Source: JAWKVD01 sp041398225
GTDB lineage: Bacteria; Pseudomonadota; Alphaproteobacteria; Caulobacterales; Hyphomonadaceae
DNA: 64,000 nucleotides
Direction of reading: 5' to 3'
Assembly (NCBI GenBank): GCA_041398225.1
Contig: JAWKVD010000011.1
Location: 51,664 to 115,663 of the forward strand
Shown here: piece after piece, positions 32,258 through 40,409 of the stretch
Layout: the number at the start of each line of letters is the position of its first letter
Numbering within the stretch: position 1 is the first letter of the stretch
Notes under the pieces: model-generated
Databases searched by the model: none
The model's input: the letters and a program-made list of their open reading frames with translations, nothing else
What the model was told of the DNA's origin: nothing
Translations under genes and position numbers: made by a program

Positions 32258-34219
32258 TCAGTTGACCCCGCCGGCGCCGCCGGACTGATCCTCGTCGGAG
32301 ACGGCGGAGGGAAGCGCGCCGCCGAAGGCCTTCATGACATTGGCCATCTTCAGGCTTTCCGCCGGGCTGACCTTCCCGTCGAGATCGTCGTCGAGCATGC
32401 CCTTCATCAGCGACTTCATCATCTCGGCGTCGTATTTCTCGCCGACCTGATTTTCGCGGGTTTCTTCCAGCCAGCGGTAGTTCATCCGCATGTAGAACAT
32501 TTCCTCGAAGGTTTGGTCGCCCCAGGTCACGCGCTTGGTCGGATCGGGGTTGGCGAGGTTGCGCTTGGAGTTGTCGTAGGTGAAGCGCGCGACCATGCGG
32601 GTGCCGGCCGGGATCGTCTTCGGCTCGACGAAATCGTAGTCGCGCTGCCAGTTGAAGTCATAGCGCGGCAGATCGAGGATCAGCTCGCGGCTACCGTCCG
32701 GATAGTAGGCTTCGAGGCTGGCCTGCACGCCGCGATAGTGGGCGTGCGGATAGACCGTGTAGAGCTGCATGTCGTGCGGGACGGTCATGTAGGCGATTTC
32801 GCGCTGATCGGCCTTGCCGGGCTCAAGCGCGAAGCTGGCGTCGGCGATGACGGTCGAGCGTTTGATGAATTCCGGCGGCTTGTCGTAGAAATACAGGCCG
32901 ATCCGCGTGGCGTCGGCCTCCGCCTTGCCGCTGGTCGTGTAGTGCATCTGGAAGCCGATGGCGCCGCCCGCCGGCAGTTCGACGCCGGAGTTTTCCGGCA
33001 GCACCTGCGCTTCGGCTCCGGGCGTGTAGGACCCCATCGAACCGCGCCAGGCGGTCTGGATGGCCGGGGCGCCGCCCTTGGGCATGTCTTTCATATAGCC
33101 GGACAGGACGTGGTGCACCGTGGTGCGCGAGCCCGGAATGATGGTGGAGGCGCGCAGCCATCTGGTCTGAGTGAGCGGGTTGGCGACCGCCGGATACTGG
33201 TAGTCGACAACGCCGGCGGCCGGCACATCGAATTTGGGCAGGGTCAGAACCAGATCGGGCTTGCCGAGCGGCCATTCCGGCGCGGGCTTCACCGCATCCG
33301 GCAGCGGGTCTTCGCCCTCGCCGCGCGGCGCGCCGGCCTCGATCCAGTGCACCAGCGTCTTGATCTGATCGCCGGACAGCGACGCGTCATGCTTCCAATT
33401 GCCGGTGTGCGAGTCCGCGAAGAAGGGCGGCATGCGATCCGTGCGAATGGTTTCGCGGATCATCGGCGAGAAGCCCTTGACGATCTCGTAGCTGGTCATC
33501 GCGAAGGGCGCGATGCCGCCATCGGTGTGGCAGCTGGCGCACTTGTCGATCAGGATCGGCGCCACATCGTTGACGTAGGAGATCGCCGCGTGGTCTTCAC
33601 CGCGCGCCGGAAAGTCGATCGCGCCGCCGCCGGCTTCATAGGAGGCGAACTCGACCTCGCCGCCGGTGGTGAGCGCTTCGAGCGCGTCGCGCACGGGCTG
33701 AACCTTGGCCGTCTTGGAGCCGTTCTCGATGAAACGATCGTCGAGGGGGCCGTGATAGACCACGGACCAGGTCTTGGGATTGACCACGAAGGCTTCGCCG
33801 CCACGCGTGACGCCAAGCCCCTCCCCGACCAGCTGCTGCTCGTCGACGAGCACGCGGACGTTCTCATAGCCCTTGGTCCTGGCTTCCTCCGCCACCTGCT
33901 CGCGGGTCACGCCAGGGGAGGAGTTGATCATCACGAACTCGACGCCCTTGTCGGCGTAGGCGGTCTGGAGGTCGGCGACGGCTTTCGCGGAGGCGGTGGA
34001 GACGGAATCGCCGAGCACATGGCTGACCAGCACGATCGCCGGCGCATCGGTGAAATAGCGCAACCGCCAGGAGTCGCGGTTCTGGTCCACGAGGCGGAAA
34101 TCGTCCGCCGTCTGCGCGACCTCGACCGAGGCGGGCGCCAGCGACGCGCCGCCCGCCGAGCAGGCGGCGGCCGAAACGGCGAGCACCAGAGCAAGAGCGG
34201 TGGTGGAGTAACGGATCAT
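32258..34219 (-). CDS. Redoxin / haem c / copper type II monooxygenase-like / EF-hand fusion lipoprotein
   Basis: 653 residues with a signal peptide and lipobox near C20. Residues about 35-190 have a thioredoxin-like (AhpC/TSA) fold pattern, but the usual CxxC site reads SHVLGDS. C227-ASC-H231 is a haem c motif. Residues about 340-590 carry the copper ligand set of peptidylglycine/dopamine monooxygenases: H369-H370, H426 in QMHYT, H492 and H494 in PHAHYRG, and methionines in FYMRMNYRW. A C-terminal EF-hand-like loop DDDLDGKVSPAE (610-621) ends the protein. It should be periplasm-facing. A hydroxylation reaction using electrons passed through the haem is inferred; the substrate is unknown. Confidence 0.85.
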   Translation of the reverse strand: MIRYSTTALALVLAVSAAACSAGGASLAPASVEVAQTADDFRLVDQNRDSWRLRYFTDAPAIVLVSHVLGDSVSTASAKAVADLQTAYADKGVEFVMINSSPGVTREQVAEEARTKGYENVRVLVDEQQLVGEGLGVTRGGEAFVVNPKTWSVVYHGPLDDRFIENGSKTAKVQPVRDALEALTTGGEVEFASYEAGGGAIDFPARGEDHAAISYVNDVAPILIDKCASCHTDGGIAPFAMTSYEIVKGFSPMIRETIRTDRMPPFFADSHTGNWKHDASLSGDQIKTLVHWIEAGAPRGEGEDPLPDAVKPAPEWPLGKPDLVLTLPKFDVPAAGVVDYQYPAVANPLTQTRWLRASTIIPGSRTTVHHVLSGYMKDMPKGGAPAIQTAWRGSMGSYTPGAEAQVLPENSGVELPAGGAIGFQMHYTTSGKAEADATRIGLYFYDKPPEFIKRSTVIADASFALEPGKADQREIAYMTVPHDMQLYTVYPHAHYRGVQASLEAYYPDGSRELILDLPRYDFNWQRDYDFVEPKTIPAGTRMVARFTYDNSKRNLANPDPTKRVTWGDQTFEEMFYMRMNYRWLEETRENQVGEKYDAEMMKSLMKGMLDDDLDGKVSPAESLKMANVMKAFGGALPSAVSDEDQSGGAGGVN

Positions 34220-34288
34220 GGCGTACGTCCCGATTGCCAGAGGAAACTGGAGGGTTTCTCTGGTAGCTCAGGAATTCACCGCGTCAAT

Positions 34289-35440
34289 TCAAATTTGTAA
34301 TTCGGATTTCACATCCGCGCGGGGTCGCCGTCTTTGGCGCACAAGCCGGGCGATTCCGTCCGCCACGCCGCCGATCATATCGCGCCAGACGGGCAGGCGC
34401 CGCTCGGTAAACTCGGCGATCACCAGGCAGATCGCGACGGCGCCCACGAGAAGCGCGGCGGCATGAAGGGGGTTTTCGGAGCGATAGCCGGGCAGGTTCG
34501 AGCCGAGCTTCAGCAGCGGCATATGGCAAAGATAGAGCGAGAAGGTGCGGCCGGAAATCCAGCGGATCGCTTTCGCGCCGGCTTCGAGCGGACGCGAGCC
34601 GTTTCGAACGATCGCGGCGACGCCAATGAAATGGATCGCGCAGAGAATCGCCAGCACGAAGTTCCAGATGAATTCATCCGAAAAGGAAAAGAGCACGCCG
34701 GGATGGACGTGGCCGGTCATCTCCCAGGTCAGCACTTTAAGCTTGAGCGGCGCATTCATCGCCAACAGCGCGGCGTAGGCCACGGCCGGGCCCAGCGCCA
34801 TGCGCCAGCCGCGACCGGCGGTGATCCGTTCAGCGAGTCCGCCCTGCAGCCTGCGATAGACGTAGACGCCGGTCAGCCAGCACGGCGCCAGCAACAGTAT
34901 CTTGGGCCCGATGAAAAGCGCGATCAGCGCGGGAACCCAGATGCGAGCGGAGCCGCGCAGGAAGAAGGCCGCGCCGAAGAGCGCATAGTACCAGAACTCG
35001 TACGACACAGACCAATACGGGCCGTTGGCGACAATGCGCTGGGAATCCCACCAGATGTAGTTGGTGAAGGTCAGCCCGCGAACGATCTGCGCGGCGGCGG
35101 AGACGGCGTCGAAGTCCGGATACTGTCCGGGGTTGATGCGCTGAACCAGGCCGGCGCAGACAAGGGACAGCACAAGCGCCGGTATCGCCACCGAATAGAG
35201 TCGCGAGGCGCGCGCCAGGGCGTAGCTTCCGATGGACCGATCCTTGACCGTCGTCGTATGGGCGATCACGAGGCCGGACAGAACAAAGAACAACACCACG
35301 GCGTCGCTGCCGAGGTTCAACTCGCGAATCCAGAGCAGGCCGCCGCCGGACGCCCAAGGATAAGCAAAGTGCGAGAACAGGACCACGATGGCCGCGGAGA
35401 CGCGGGCGAAATCGAGATAGAGCGAGAAGCCGCGATTCAT
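34289..35440 (-). CDS. Acyltransferase family 3 membrane protein (OafA-like)
   Basis: 383 residues with ten or so hydrophobic segments. It opens FSLYLDFARVSAAIVVLFSH, the usual acyltransferase-3 start with the conserved histidine, and continues with FFVLSGLVIAH, YALARASRLYSVAIPAL and GPYWSVSYEFWYY. Such proteins O-acetylate or otherwise acylate cell-surface glycans or lipids. The start overlaps the stop of the upstream hydroxylase-family gene by one base (TGATG), so the two are coupled, which suggests a shared lipid or glycan target. Confidence 0.92.
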   Translation of the reverse strand: MNRGFSLYLDFARVSAAIVVLFSHFAYPWASGGGLLWIRELNLGSDAVVLFFVLSGLVIAHTTTVKDRSIGSYALARASRLYSVAIPALVLSLVCAGLVQRINPGQYPDFDAVSAAAQIVRGLTFTNYIWWDSQRIVANGPYWSVSYEFWYYALFGAAFFLRGSARIWVPALIALFIGPKILLLAPCWLTGVYVYRRLQGGLAERITAGRGWRMALGPAVAYAALLAMNAPLKLKVLTWEMTGHVHPGVLFSFSDEFIWNFVLAILCAIHFIGVAAIVRNGSRPLEAGAKAIRWISGRTFSLYLCHMPLLKLGSNLPGYRSENPLHAAALLVGAVAICLVIAEFTERRLPVWRDMIGGVADGIARLVRQRRRPRADVKSELQI

Positions 35441-36471
35441 CAGATCTGCGCTCCCGCCGGTTGCGCCGCCGGCTCCGCATTCCCTCTTGGCCGCGTCACT
35501 TCCTGAGCGAAGCTGCGAATGGGTTCGAGATAGGCGTCTTTCAGCGTGGCGTGAGGCTGAACCGGCGCGCCACCCGGGACGTCCGAGATGCCGAAGGTCA
35601 GGTTTTCGCGTTCTTTCGGGATGTAGAGGGTTCCGAACATCCAGTCCCAGAGCGCGAATACTTCCCCATAATTGCGGTCATAGTGTTTGGGGTCGATCGA
35701 GTGATGCACCTGGTGCATCGCGGGGCTCACGAAGATGCGGCTGAACACCGGACCGAAGTCGATCCAGATGTGCGAGTGCCGCAGATTGGCACCCACGAAG
35801 TTGAAGATCATGTAGATCGCGTTCATCCCGAGGATGCGCCACGATCCGGTCTGATCGAAGATGAGCGCCGTAACGCCGATGACCGGTCCGGCGACCAGCG
35901 GCTGAACGCAGCTGTTCAGCAGGCCGTAGATCGGATGCTTCCGGTAGACGGTGAGCGGCGTAAGCACTTCGGCGGAATGGTGCACCTTGTGGAACGGCCA
36001 CAGCGCCTTGTTCTCGTGCGTGATGCGATGGGTGACGTAGGTCGTCAGGTCGTTGGCCATCGCGATGAGAATCGCGCAGACGACCGTCGCCCAGAATGCA
36101 TCGCCGCCGATGGACCATCCGCCGATCACCGGCTCCAGAAGAACGGCGACCGTTCCGGCCACAAAGGTGGTGGAAAGCAAACGCACGCCGGCCGCCTTGA
36201 AGCTCACACAGTGGTTGGCGATGTAAATCTTGAGGTCGACCAGGCTGGATTGAGACAGGTACATGCGCACCGGGAATGTGAACCGCAGCGGACCTCCGTG
36301 CGCTTCGCGCTCGTCGCGGCGAAGCCAGAAGACCAGCGCGCCGCAGACCATGAAAACCACGAAGTTCAGATAGTAGAGGCGCGAAGCCGGGCCGATCACG
36401 AAAGGGTCGGAGATCATCGCCCAGAGGTTCGCAAGAACCGATTCAGCGCCCGCCAGATCTACACCCAACAT
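35440..36471 (-). CDS. Fatty acid hydroxylase / sterol desaturase family protein
   Basis: 343 residues; GGGAGATGG lies before the start. Several membrane segments and the di-iron histidine boxes are visible: HRITHENKALWPFHKVHH, RHSHIWIDFGPVFSRIFVSP followed by HQVHHS, and HYDRNYGEVFALWDWMFGT. Family members hydroxylate, desaturate or cleave lipid chains with O2. Bacterial members of this long-loop type often act on ornithine lipids, lipid A or carotenoids; which one cannot be told. It is the first gene of a two-gene unit with the acyltransferase. Confidence 0.92.
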   Translation of the reverse strand: MLGVDLAGAESVLANLWAMISDPFVIGPASRLYYLNFVVFMVCGALVFWLRRDEREAHGGPLRFTFPVRMYLSQSSLVDLKIYIANHCVSFKAAGVRLLSTTFVAGTVAVLLEPVIGGWSIGGDAFWATVVCAILIAMANDLTTYVTHRITHENKALWPFHKVHHSAEVLTPLTVYRKHPIYGLLNSCVQPLVAGPVIGVTALIFDQTGSWRILGMNAIYMIFNFVGANLRHSHIWIDFGPVFSRIFVSPAMHQVHHSIDPKHYDRNYGEVFALWDWMFGTLYIPKERENLTFGISDVPGGAPVQPHATLKDAYLEPIRSFAQEVTRPRGNAEPAAQPAGAQI

Positions 36472-36651
36472 GGACCATCTCCCTCTCGCGGGGACGTTAA
36501 CCGGGCATGCTTAGGATACCGTGAAACGATTTCGATGAAATTTCATGGACTTGTTCAGCGCGTTCGGGGGCGACGGAATGAAACCCGCCGGCTCGGGCCG
36601 AGCGTCGAATGGCTCGGCGTTCATCGCGCAATCCGGGCCGGTGGGGCGGAT

Positions 36652-36684
36652 GGTCCCCGGGATGCGTGCGCACCCCGGGGAACC
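36652..36684. terminator. Weak hairpin near the rtcB stop
   Basis: GGTCCCCGGG (36652-36661) pairs with CCCGGGGAACC (36674-36684) around a 12-base loop with one bulged A. It lies just past the rtcB stop on the minus strand but has no T tract, so a terminator role is tentative. Confidence 0.4.
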
Positions 36685-36689
36685 GTTGC

Positions 36690-37901
36690 CTACCCTTTCA
36701 CGCACACGACCTGTTTGAGGGTGTGCACGACCTCGATGAGATCGGACTGCGCCGCGATCACCGCGTCGATGTCCTTGTAGGCCCGGGGCGTTTCGTCGAT
36801 CACGCCCTGGTCCTTGCGGCACTCCACGCCTTCGGTCGCCTCGCGGTGATCCTTGAGCGTGAAGGTCTGCTTGGCCTTGGCGCGCGACATGGTGCGCCCT
36901 GCGCCGTGCGAGCAGGAACAGAACGAGTCGGCGTTGCCCTTTCCCCTCACGATGAACGAGCGTGCGCCCATCGATCCGGGAATGATGCCGAGTTCGCCCT
37001 CGCCGGCGCGCACCGCGCCTTTGCGGGTGACCCAGACGTCGGCGTCGAAGTGGCGTTCCTTCTCCACATAGTTGTGGTGGCAGTTCACCGCCTTCGTGCC
37101 GAGCTGGAACTTCGGGAGATGCTCGCGCATCGCCTGAAGGGTCCGCTCCATCATGGCCTCGCGGTTGGCGCGCGCGTAGTCCTGCGCCCAGCCGACCGCT
37201 TCGACATAGTCGTCGAACAGCGCCTCGCCCTCGATGAAAAAGGCGAGATCCTGATCCGGCACATGATAGCCGAGCACGCGCTTCTCCAGCTCCCGGCGGG
37301 CCTTCTCGATGAAGTAGGACCCGATCTGGTTGCCGGTCCCGCGCGAGCCCGAGTGCAGCATCACCCAGACATGTCCACGCTCGTCGAGGCAGACTTCGAT
37401 GAAGTGGTTGCCTCCGCCGAGCGTGCCGAGCTGGCTGCCGACTTTGTGCGACGGAATCTTGCGGTGTTTCTCGAGGATGCGGTCGAGCCGCTCCACGAGA
37501 TCGCCGCCGCGCAGACGCGACGCCACGGAATCCGGAATGTTTCCGAATTCGCCGCCGCGGCCGTTGCCCACCGGCACTTTCCGCTCGATCTCCGAACGCA
37601 GCTTCGCGAGGCTGTCGGGCAGCTGCGAAGCGGTCAGCGTGGTTTCAATCGCCATCATGCCGCAGCCGATGTCGACCCCCACCGCCGCGGGGATGATCGC
37701 GCCCTTCGTCGGGATCACCGAACCGACCGTCGCGCCGCGTCCGAAGTGAACGTCAGGCATGACGGCGAGGTGCGAGTGGACGAAGGGCAGACCCGCAACA
37801 TTCTCGAGTTGAGACCGCGCGGCGTCTTCCACCGGCACGCCCTTCACCCAGGCCTTGATGCGTCCGCCGTTCGCGGTTTCGTATATTTCAAACGTGCTCA
37901 T
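36690..37901 (-). CDS. rtcB: RNA-splicing ligase RtcB
   Basis: 403 residues from ATG 37901, with AAAGGAG upstream. RtcB joins RNA 2',3'-cyclic phosphate ends to 5'-OH ends using GTP and Mn. Metal and guanylate-site motifs are present: HSHLAVMPDVHFGRGATVG, DIGCGMMA, GGGNHFIE, HSGSRGTGNQIG, NCHHNY, and SCSHGAGRTMSR with the histidine that takes GMP. C-terminus VVHTLKQVVCVKG is typical. No rtcA, archease or rtcR regulator is adjacent. The upstream non-coding region carries a terminator and possible anti-terminator on the same strand. Confidence 0.97.
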   Translation of the reverse strand: MSTFEIYETANGGRIKAWVKGVPVEDAARSQLENVAGLPFVHSHLAVMPDVHFGRGATVGSVIPTKGAIIPAAVGVDIGCGMMAIETTLTASQLPDSLAKLRSEIERKVPVGNGRGGEFGNIPDSVASRLRGGDLVERLDRILEKHRKIPSHKVGSQLGTLGGGNHFIEVCLDERGHVWVMLHSGSRGTGNQIGSYFIEKARRELEKRVLGYHVPDQDLAFFIEGEALFDDYVEAVGWAQDYARANREAMMERTLQAMREHLPKFQLGTKAVNCHHNYVEKERHFDADVWVTRKGAVRAGEGELGIIPGSMGARSFIVRGKGNADSFCSCSHGAGRTMSRAKAKQTFTLKDHREATEGVECRKDQGVIDETPRAYKDIDAVIAAQSDLIEVVHTLKQVVCVKG

Positions 37902-37990
37902 CGCACGCGCTCCTTTGGGTTGCGAGACACGACGCATTGCGCCGCGTCCCCCCCTCCGCGCGTCCCGGACCTTGCCATGTGCTGGACAAG

Positions 37991-38020
37991 AAAAAACCCT
38001 CCGGCGACGAGCGCGGAGGG
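37991..38020 (-). terminator. Intrinsic terminator upstream of rtcB, same strand
   Basis: On the minus strand a 7-bp stem CCCTCCG (38020-38014) / CGGAGGG (38003-37997) is followed directly by six T (37996-37991). It is canonical in form yet sits about 90 bases before the rtcB start codon, with no gene further upstream on that strand before the divergent esterase. Confidence 0.75.
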
Positions 38021-38095
38021 GCGATGTGAACCGGCTATGACGCCGGCGTTACGACCTTCCCTCCATGCCAGTGCAGTCACGCAGCAATGGCTGCG
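38015..38095 (-). promoter_or_regulatory. Candidate rtcB leader with anti-terminator, or a small RNA
   Basis: Reading the minus strand: hairpin CGCAGC/GCTGCG (38095-38080), then GGAGGG (38064-38059), then hairpin CCGGC/GCCGG (38046-38031), then the terminator. The GGAGGG can pair with CCCTCC, the 5' arm of the terminator (38020-38015), so the two structures exclude one another. That is how attenuators and riboswitches work. A separate terminated small RNA is the other reading. Confidence 0.4.
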
Positions 38096-38323
38096 CGCTG
38101 ACGACTGTCTTCAGACTTTGATACCCGCGTTGCATTGCGCGCGTCCGAAAAGAGGGTTGGCGACCGTTCCCGGTCAGGGCGGGTGCAATGCCTTATTGCG
38201 CGACAAAGATCAAGTGAAACGCGCGTCACGGTTGAAGGATCGCATATTCGTGCGCCCGGAAGCTCTTTCCATTTCGCGGCCGCCTGTGCTCTATCAGGGC
38301 ACCAAGGTCATCGGGAGACACAC

Positions 38324-39037
38324 ATGAAACGCATCGTCGCCGCCGCCAGCCTCGCGGTTCTCGCCGCAGCCTGCGCCAGCACAGAGCCCGCCGCGCCGCC
38401 CGCGCCCACCATCGCCGCGCTCGGCCATCAGGGCATGGACCCCGCCGCCGGCGGCGCGCCCCAGCAACTGGTGGTGTTCTTCCACGGCTACACCCAGTCC
38501 GGAGAGGCGATGCGCCCGCTCGCAACCGCCCTCGCCGCGCGCCTTCCCAACGCGGCCTTCGTGTTCGACGACGCTCCGCTGAGCGCCGGCAACGGCCATA
38601 GCTGGTACAATTTCCGCGGCGACGACAGCGCCGCCACCAAGAAGACCGCCGCGGAGAACGCCAGCAAGCTGGTGTCGGATCTGGCCAACGCCTACCACAT
38701 TCAACCGTCGAACATCGTGACGGTCGGCTTCTCTCAAGGCGGCGGCGTCGCCGTCTGGGGCGGCACCTGCCTCACCAACGAGGTTAAGGCGGTCGTTTCG
38801 CTGGCCGGCGTCGTCGAAAGCGCCTGCACCAAGCAGGGCGCGGCTCCCGCGATCCTGGTCGTGCACAATGACGCCGACCCGACCGTGAAAACCCCGATGA
38901 TCGAAGCCGGCATGAAGGCGATGCAATCGGCCGGTTACGCACCGAGCCTGAAGCAGGTTTCCGGCGACAAGCACTGGCCGGCCCCGGACGGGATCAAGGC
39001 GGCCGAAGACTTCATCGTCGCCCAGCTCGGCGGCTAG
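38324..39037 (+). CDS. Esterase/phospholipase-type alpha/beta hydrolase lipoprotein
   Basis: 237 residues from ATG 38324. Lipobox LAAACAS follows a short signal peptide. The carboxylesterase/phospholipase family pattern is seen in QQLVVFFHGYTQSGEAM, the nucleophile GFSQGGGVAV, the aspartate in VVHNDADPTVK and the histidine in GDKHWPAPDG. Family members cleave short esters or lysophospholipids; this one is predicted to be membrane-anchored and to face the periplasm. It stands alone between rtcB and the M14 gene and is followed by a bidirectional terminator. Confidence 0.9.
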   Translation: MKRIVAAASLAVLAAACASTEPAAPPAPTIAALGHQGMDPAAGGAPQQLVVFFHGYTQSGEAMRPLATALAARLPNAAFVFDDAPLSAGNGHSWYNFRGDDSAATKKTAAENASKLVSDLANAYHIQPSNIVTVGFSQGGGVAVWGGTCLTNEVKAVVSLAGVVESACTKQGAAPAILVVHNDADPTVKTPMIEAGMKAMQSAGYAPSLKQVSGDKHWPAPDGIKAAEDFIVAQLGG

Positions 39038-39067
39038 GCTGGATCGTCACTCGGTTTGAAACGGAAC

Positions 39068-39099
39068 CGGGCCGAAGCGCTGCATGGCGTTTCGGCCCG
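39068..39099. terminator. Bidirectional hairpin terminator between convergent esterase and M14 genes
   Basis: A 12-bp stem pairs CGGGCCGAAGCG (39068-39079) with CGTTTCGGCCCG (39088-39099), with one G-T wobble, and is followed by ATTTCATTT. Confidence 0.8.
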
Positions 39100-39125
39100 A
39101 TTTCATTTGGCGGAGATCAGCGCGC

Positions 39126-40409
39126 TTACTCTTTGGCGAAGGAGAAATAGTCGATCATCGCATCGGCCACGAGTTCGCCGATGCGGCGCGCATCTTCTTC
39201 GGTTTCGTCGTCGGAAAGTTCGACCGTTATGCCCGGCGCCTTCAAGGTGGCCAGCGCCCAGCCTTTCGACGTTCCGCCTTCGAGATTGTGATTGTAGCTC
39301 CACTTCGGCGGCTCGCTGAGCGCCGCATCCAGCCGCTCCTTCAACGCCGGCAGAAAGGCGATCGTCGGCGAAGGCGCATCGAGCGGCGGCGCATAGATCA
39401 CCGTACGGTTGGTGGAGTGGAAATCGAAGAACGCCACGACGGGCGTTCCGTTCGCCTCGGCCGCCACCCAGCGCGAGGCCTGCTGCGTTTCCGGCTGGGT
39501 CAGCATGAACCAGTCGCGGTTGAGATCGATGCCGCCGGCATTCAGTCGCCAATGGCCGCCGTCGACGCCGTCCGGATTGGGCATCGGCGCGAGAATGATG
39601 CGATGAGCGGCGCGGAACGCCTTCGCCGCCGCGTCGTCGCGGGTCAGCAGCCGGTCAAGGAACCCCTTGTAGGCGTACTCGCCGGTTATCTCGGGCGGGT
39701 GCTGGCGGGTGAGCGCGATGATCGAAGCCGTTGCGCCTTCCGGGGCGCGCACGAACCCCTGCAAGTCCGCGCCCCGCCTTGAGGTTCCGTAGGTCTTTTC
39801 GGCGAAGCCGCGCCCGCCGGTCTCGTCCCGGGTCCAGGCCAGCGCCTGTCTGGACGGCGACATCGGTTGACCCGCAACCCACAAGCCGCCCGAAGGAATG
39901 TCGAGCGACAGGCTTGCGCGGGTCCGGCGGTCGTTGAGCGTCACCTGCTGGTCGGGCAGCAGGCTCCAGGAGCGGCCGTCACGGCTGATCTCCGGGGAAT
40001 AGCGGTGCCTGTAGTCGCTATAGTCCAGCACCACCGTTCGATGGCCGGCCGGCGAGGCCTCGATCCGAAACGCGTACCACGGGCTGGGATTGATCCCCTC
40101 CTCGACGGACGGCTCATGATCGACCGAAATAACGACCGAACCGTCGGGCGCGATCACGCAGTCATGCCGACCGGCTTCGGGAAACCCGGTGAAGACGCGA
40201 ACGCCCTGGGCCTCGCAAAGCGCCTGTTGGCCAGCGGCGGCGACCGGAGACGCCGTAGCGCAGCCGGCCAGCATCGCGGCGCCCGCCAAGGCGAGCGCCG
40301 CGAGTGCGCTAGAAGCTCTTGCGGATGCTGGCGTAGAAGCTCCGCCCGCGCGGGCTGTGCAGGTCGCCCAGATACCCGAAATTGGTGTCGGCCAGCGGCG
40401 GTTCTTCAT
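39126..40409 (-). CDS. M14-family zinc carboxypeptidase-like lipoprotein
   Basis: 427 residues if started at ATG 40409, which has AAGGA upstream but lies 101 bases inside the TonB-receptor gene. The lipobox (AAMLAGC) is then at C50, so the n-region is long; no other ATG, GTG or TTG would leave a usable signal. An N-terminal beta-rich domain (about 60-190) precedes the M14 core: ligands H and E in RQHPPEITGE, NPDGVDGGHWRLN, GIDLNRDW, the third ligand in FFDFHSTN, and the catalytic E in ITVELSDDETEE. M14 enzymes trim C-terminal residues. Last gene of the ECF sigma-FecR-receptor unit. Confidence 0.85.
   Translation of the reverse strand: MKNRRWPTPISGIWATCTARAGGASTPASARASSALAALALAGAAMLAGCATASPVAAAGQQALCEAQGVRVFTGFPEAGRHDCVIAPDGSVVISVDHEPSVEEGINPSPWYAFRIEASPAGHRTVVLDYSDYRHRYSPEISRDGRSWSLLPDQQVTLNDRRTRASLSLDIPSGGLWVAGQPMSPSRQALAWTRDETGGRGFAEKTYGTSRRGADLQGFVRAPEGATASIIALTRQHPPEITGEYAYKGFLDRLLTRDDAAAKAFRAAHRIILAPMPNPDGVDGGHWRLNAGGIDLNRDWFMLTQPETQQASRWVAAEANGTPVVAFFDFHSTNRTVIYAPPLDAPSPTIAFLPALKERLDAALSEPPKWSYNHNLEGGTSKGWALATLKAPGITVELSDDETEEDARRIGELVADAMIDYFSFAKE

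Larger units (their letters stand above)
37902..38323. other. Non-coding region between rtcB and the divergent esterase gene
   Basis: 422 bases with no convincing coding sequence. On the minus strand it holds three hairpins in a row and an intrinsic terminator about 90 bases before the rtcB start (entered separately). The plus-strand side carries the upstream region of the esterase lipoprotein, with GGGAG before its ATG; I could not place a confident promoter. Confidence 0.7.

Noticed and set aside
32246..34300. 684-codon open frame on the plus strand
   Set aside because: Antisense to the redoxin/copper-monooxygenase gene; it is R/G/H/V-rich without any motif, as expected from the reverse of GC-rich coding DNA.
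38021..38110. tRNA- or Y-RNA-like element upstream of rtcB, from GGTTCACATC on the minus strand
   Set aside because: The T-loop-like string has no matching T stem or acceptor stem; the hairpins seen fit a leader or small RNA better.
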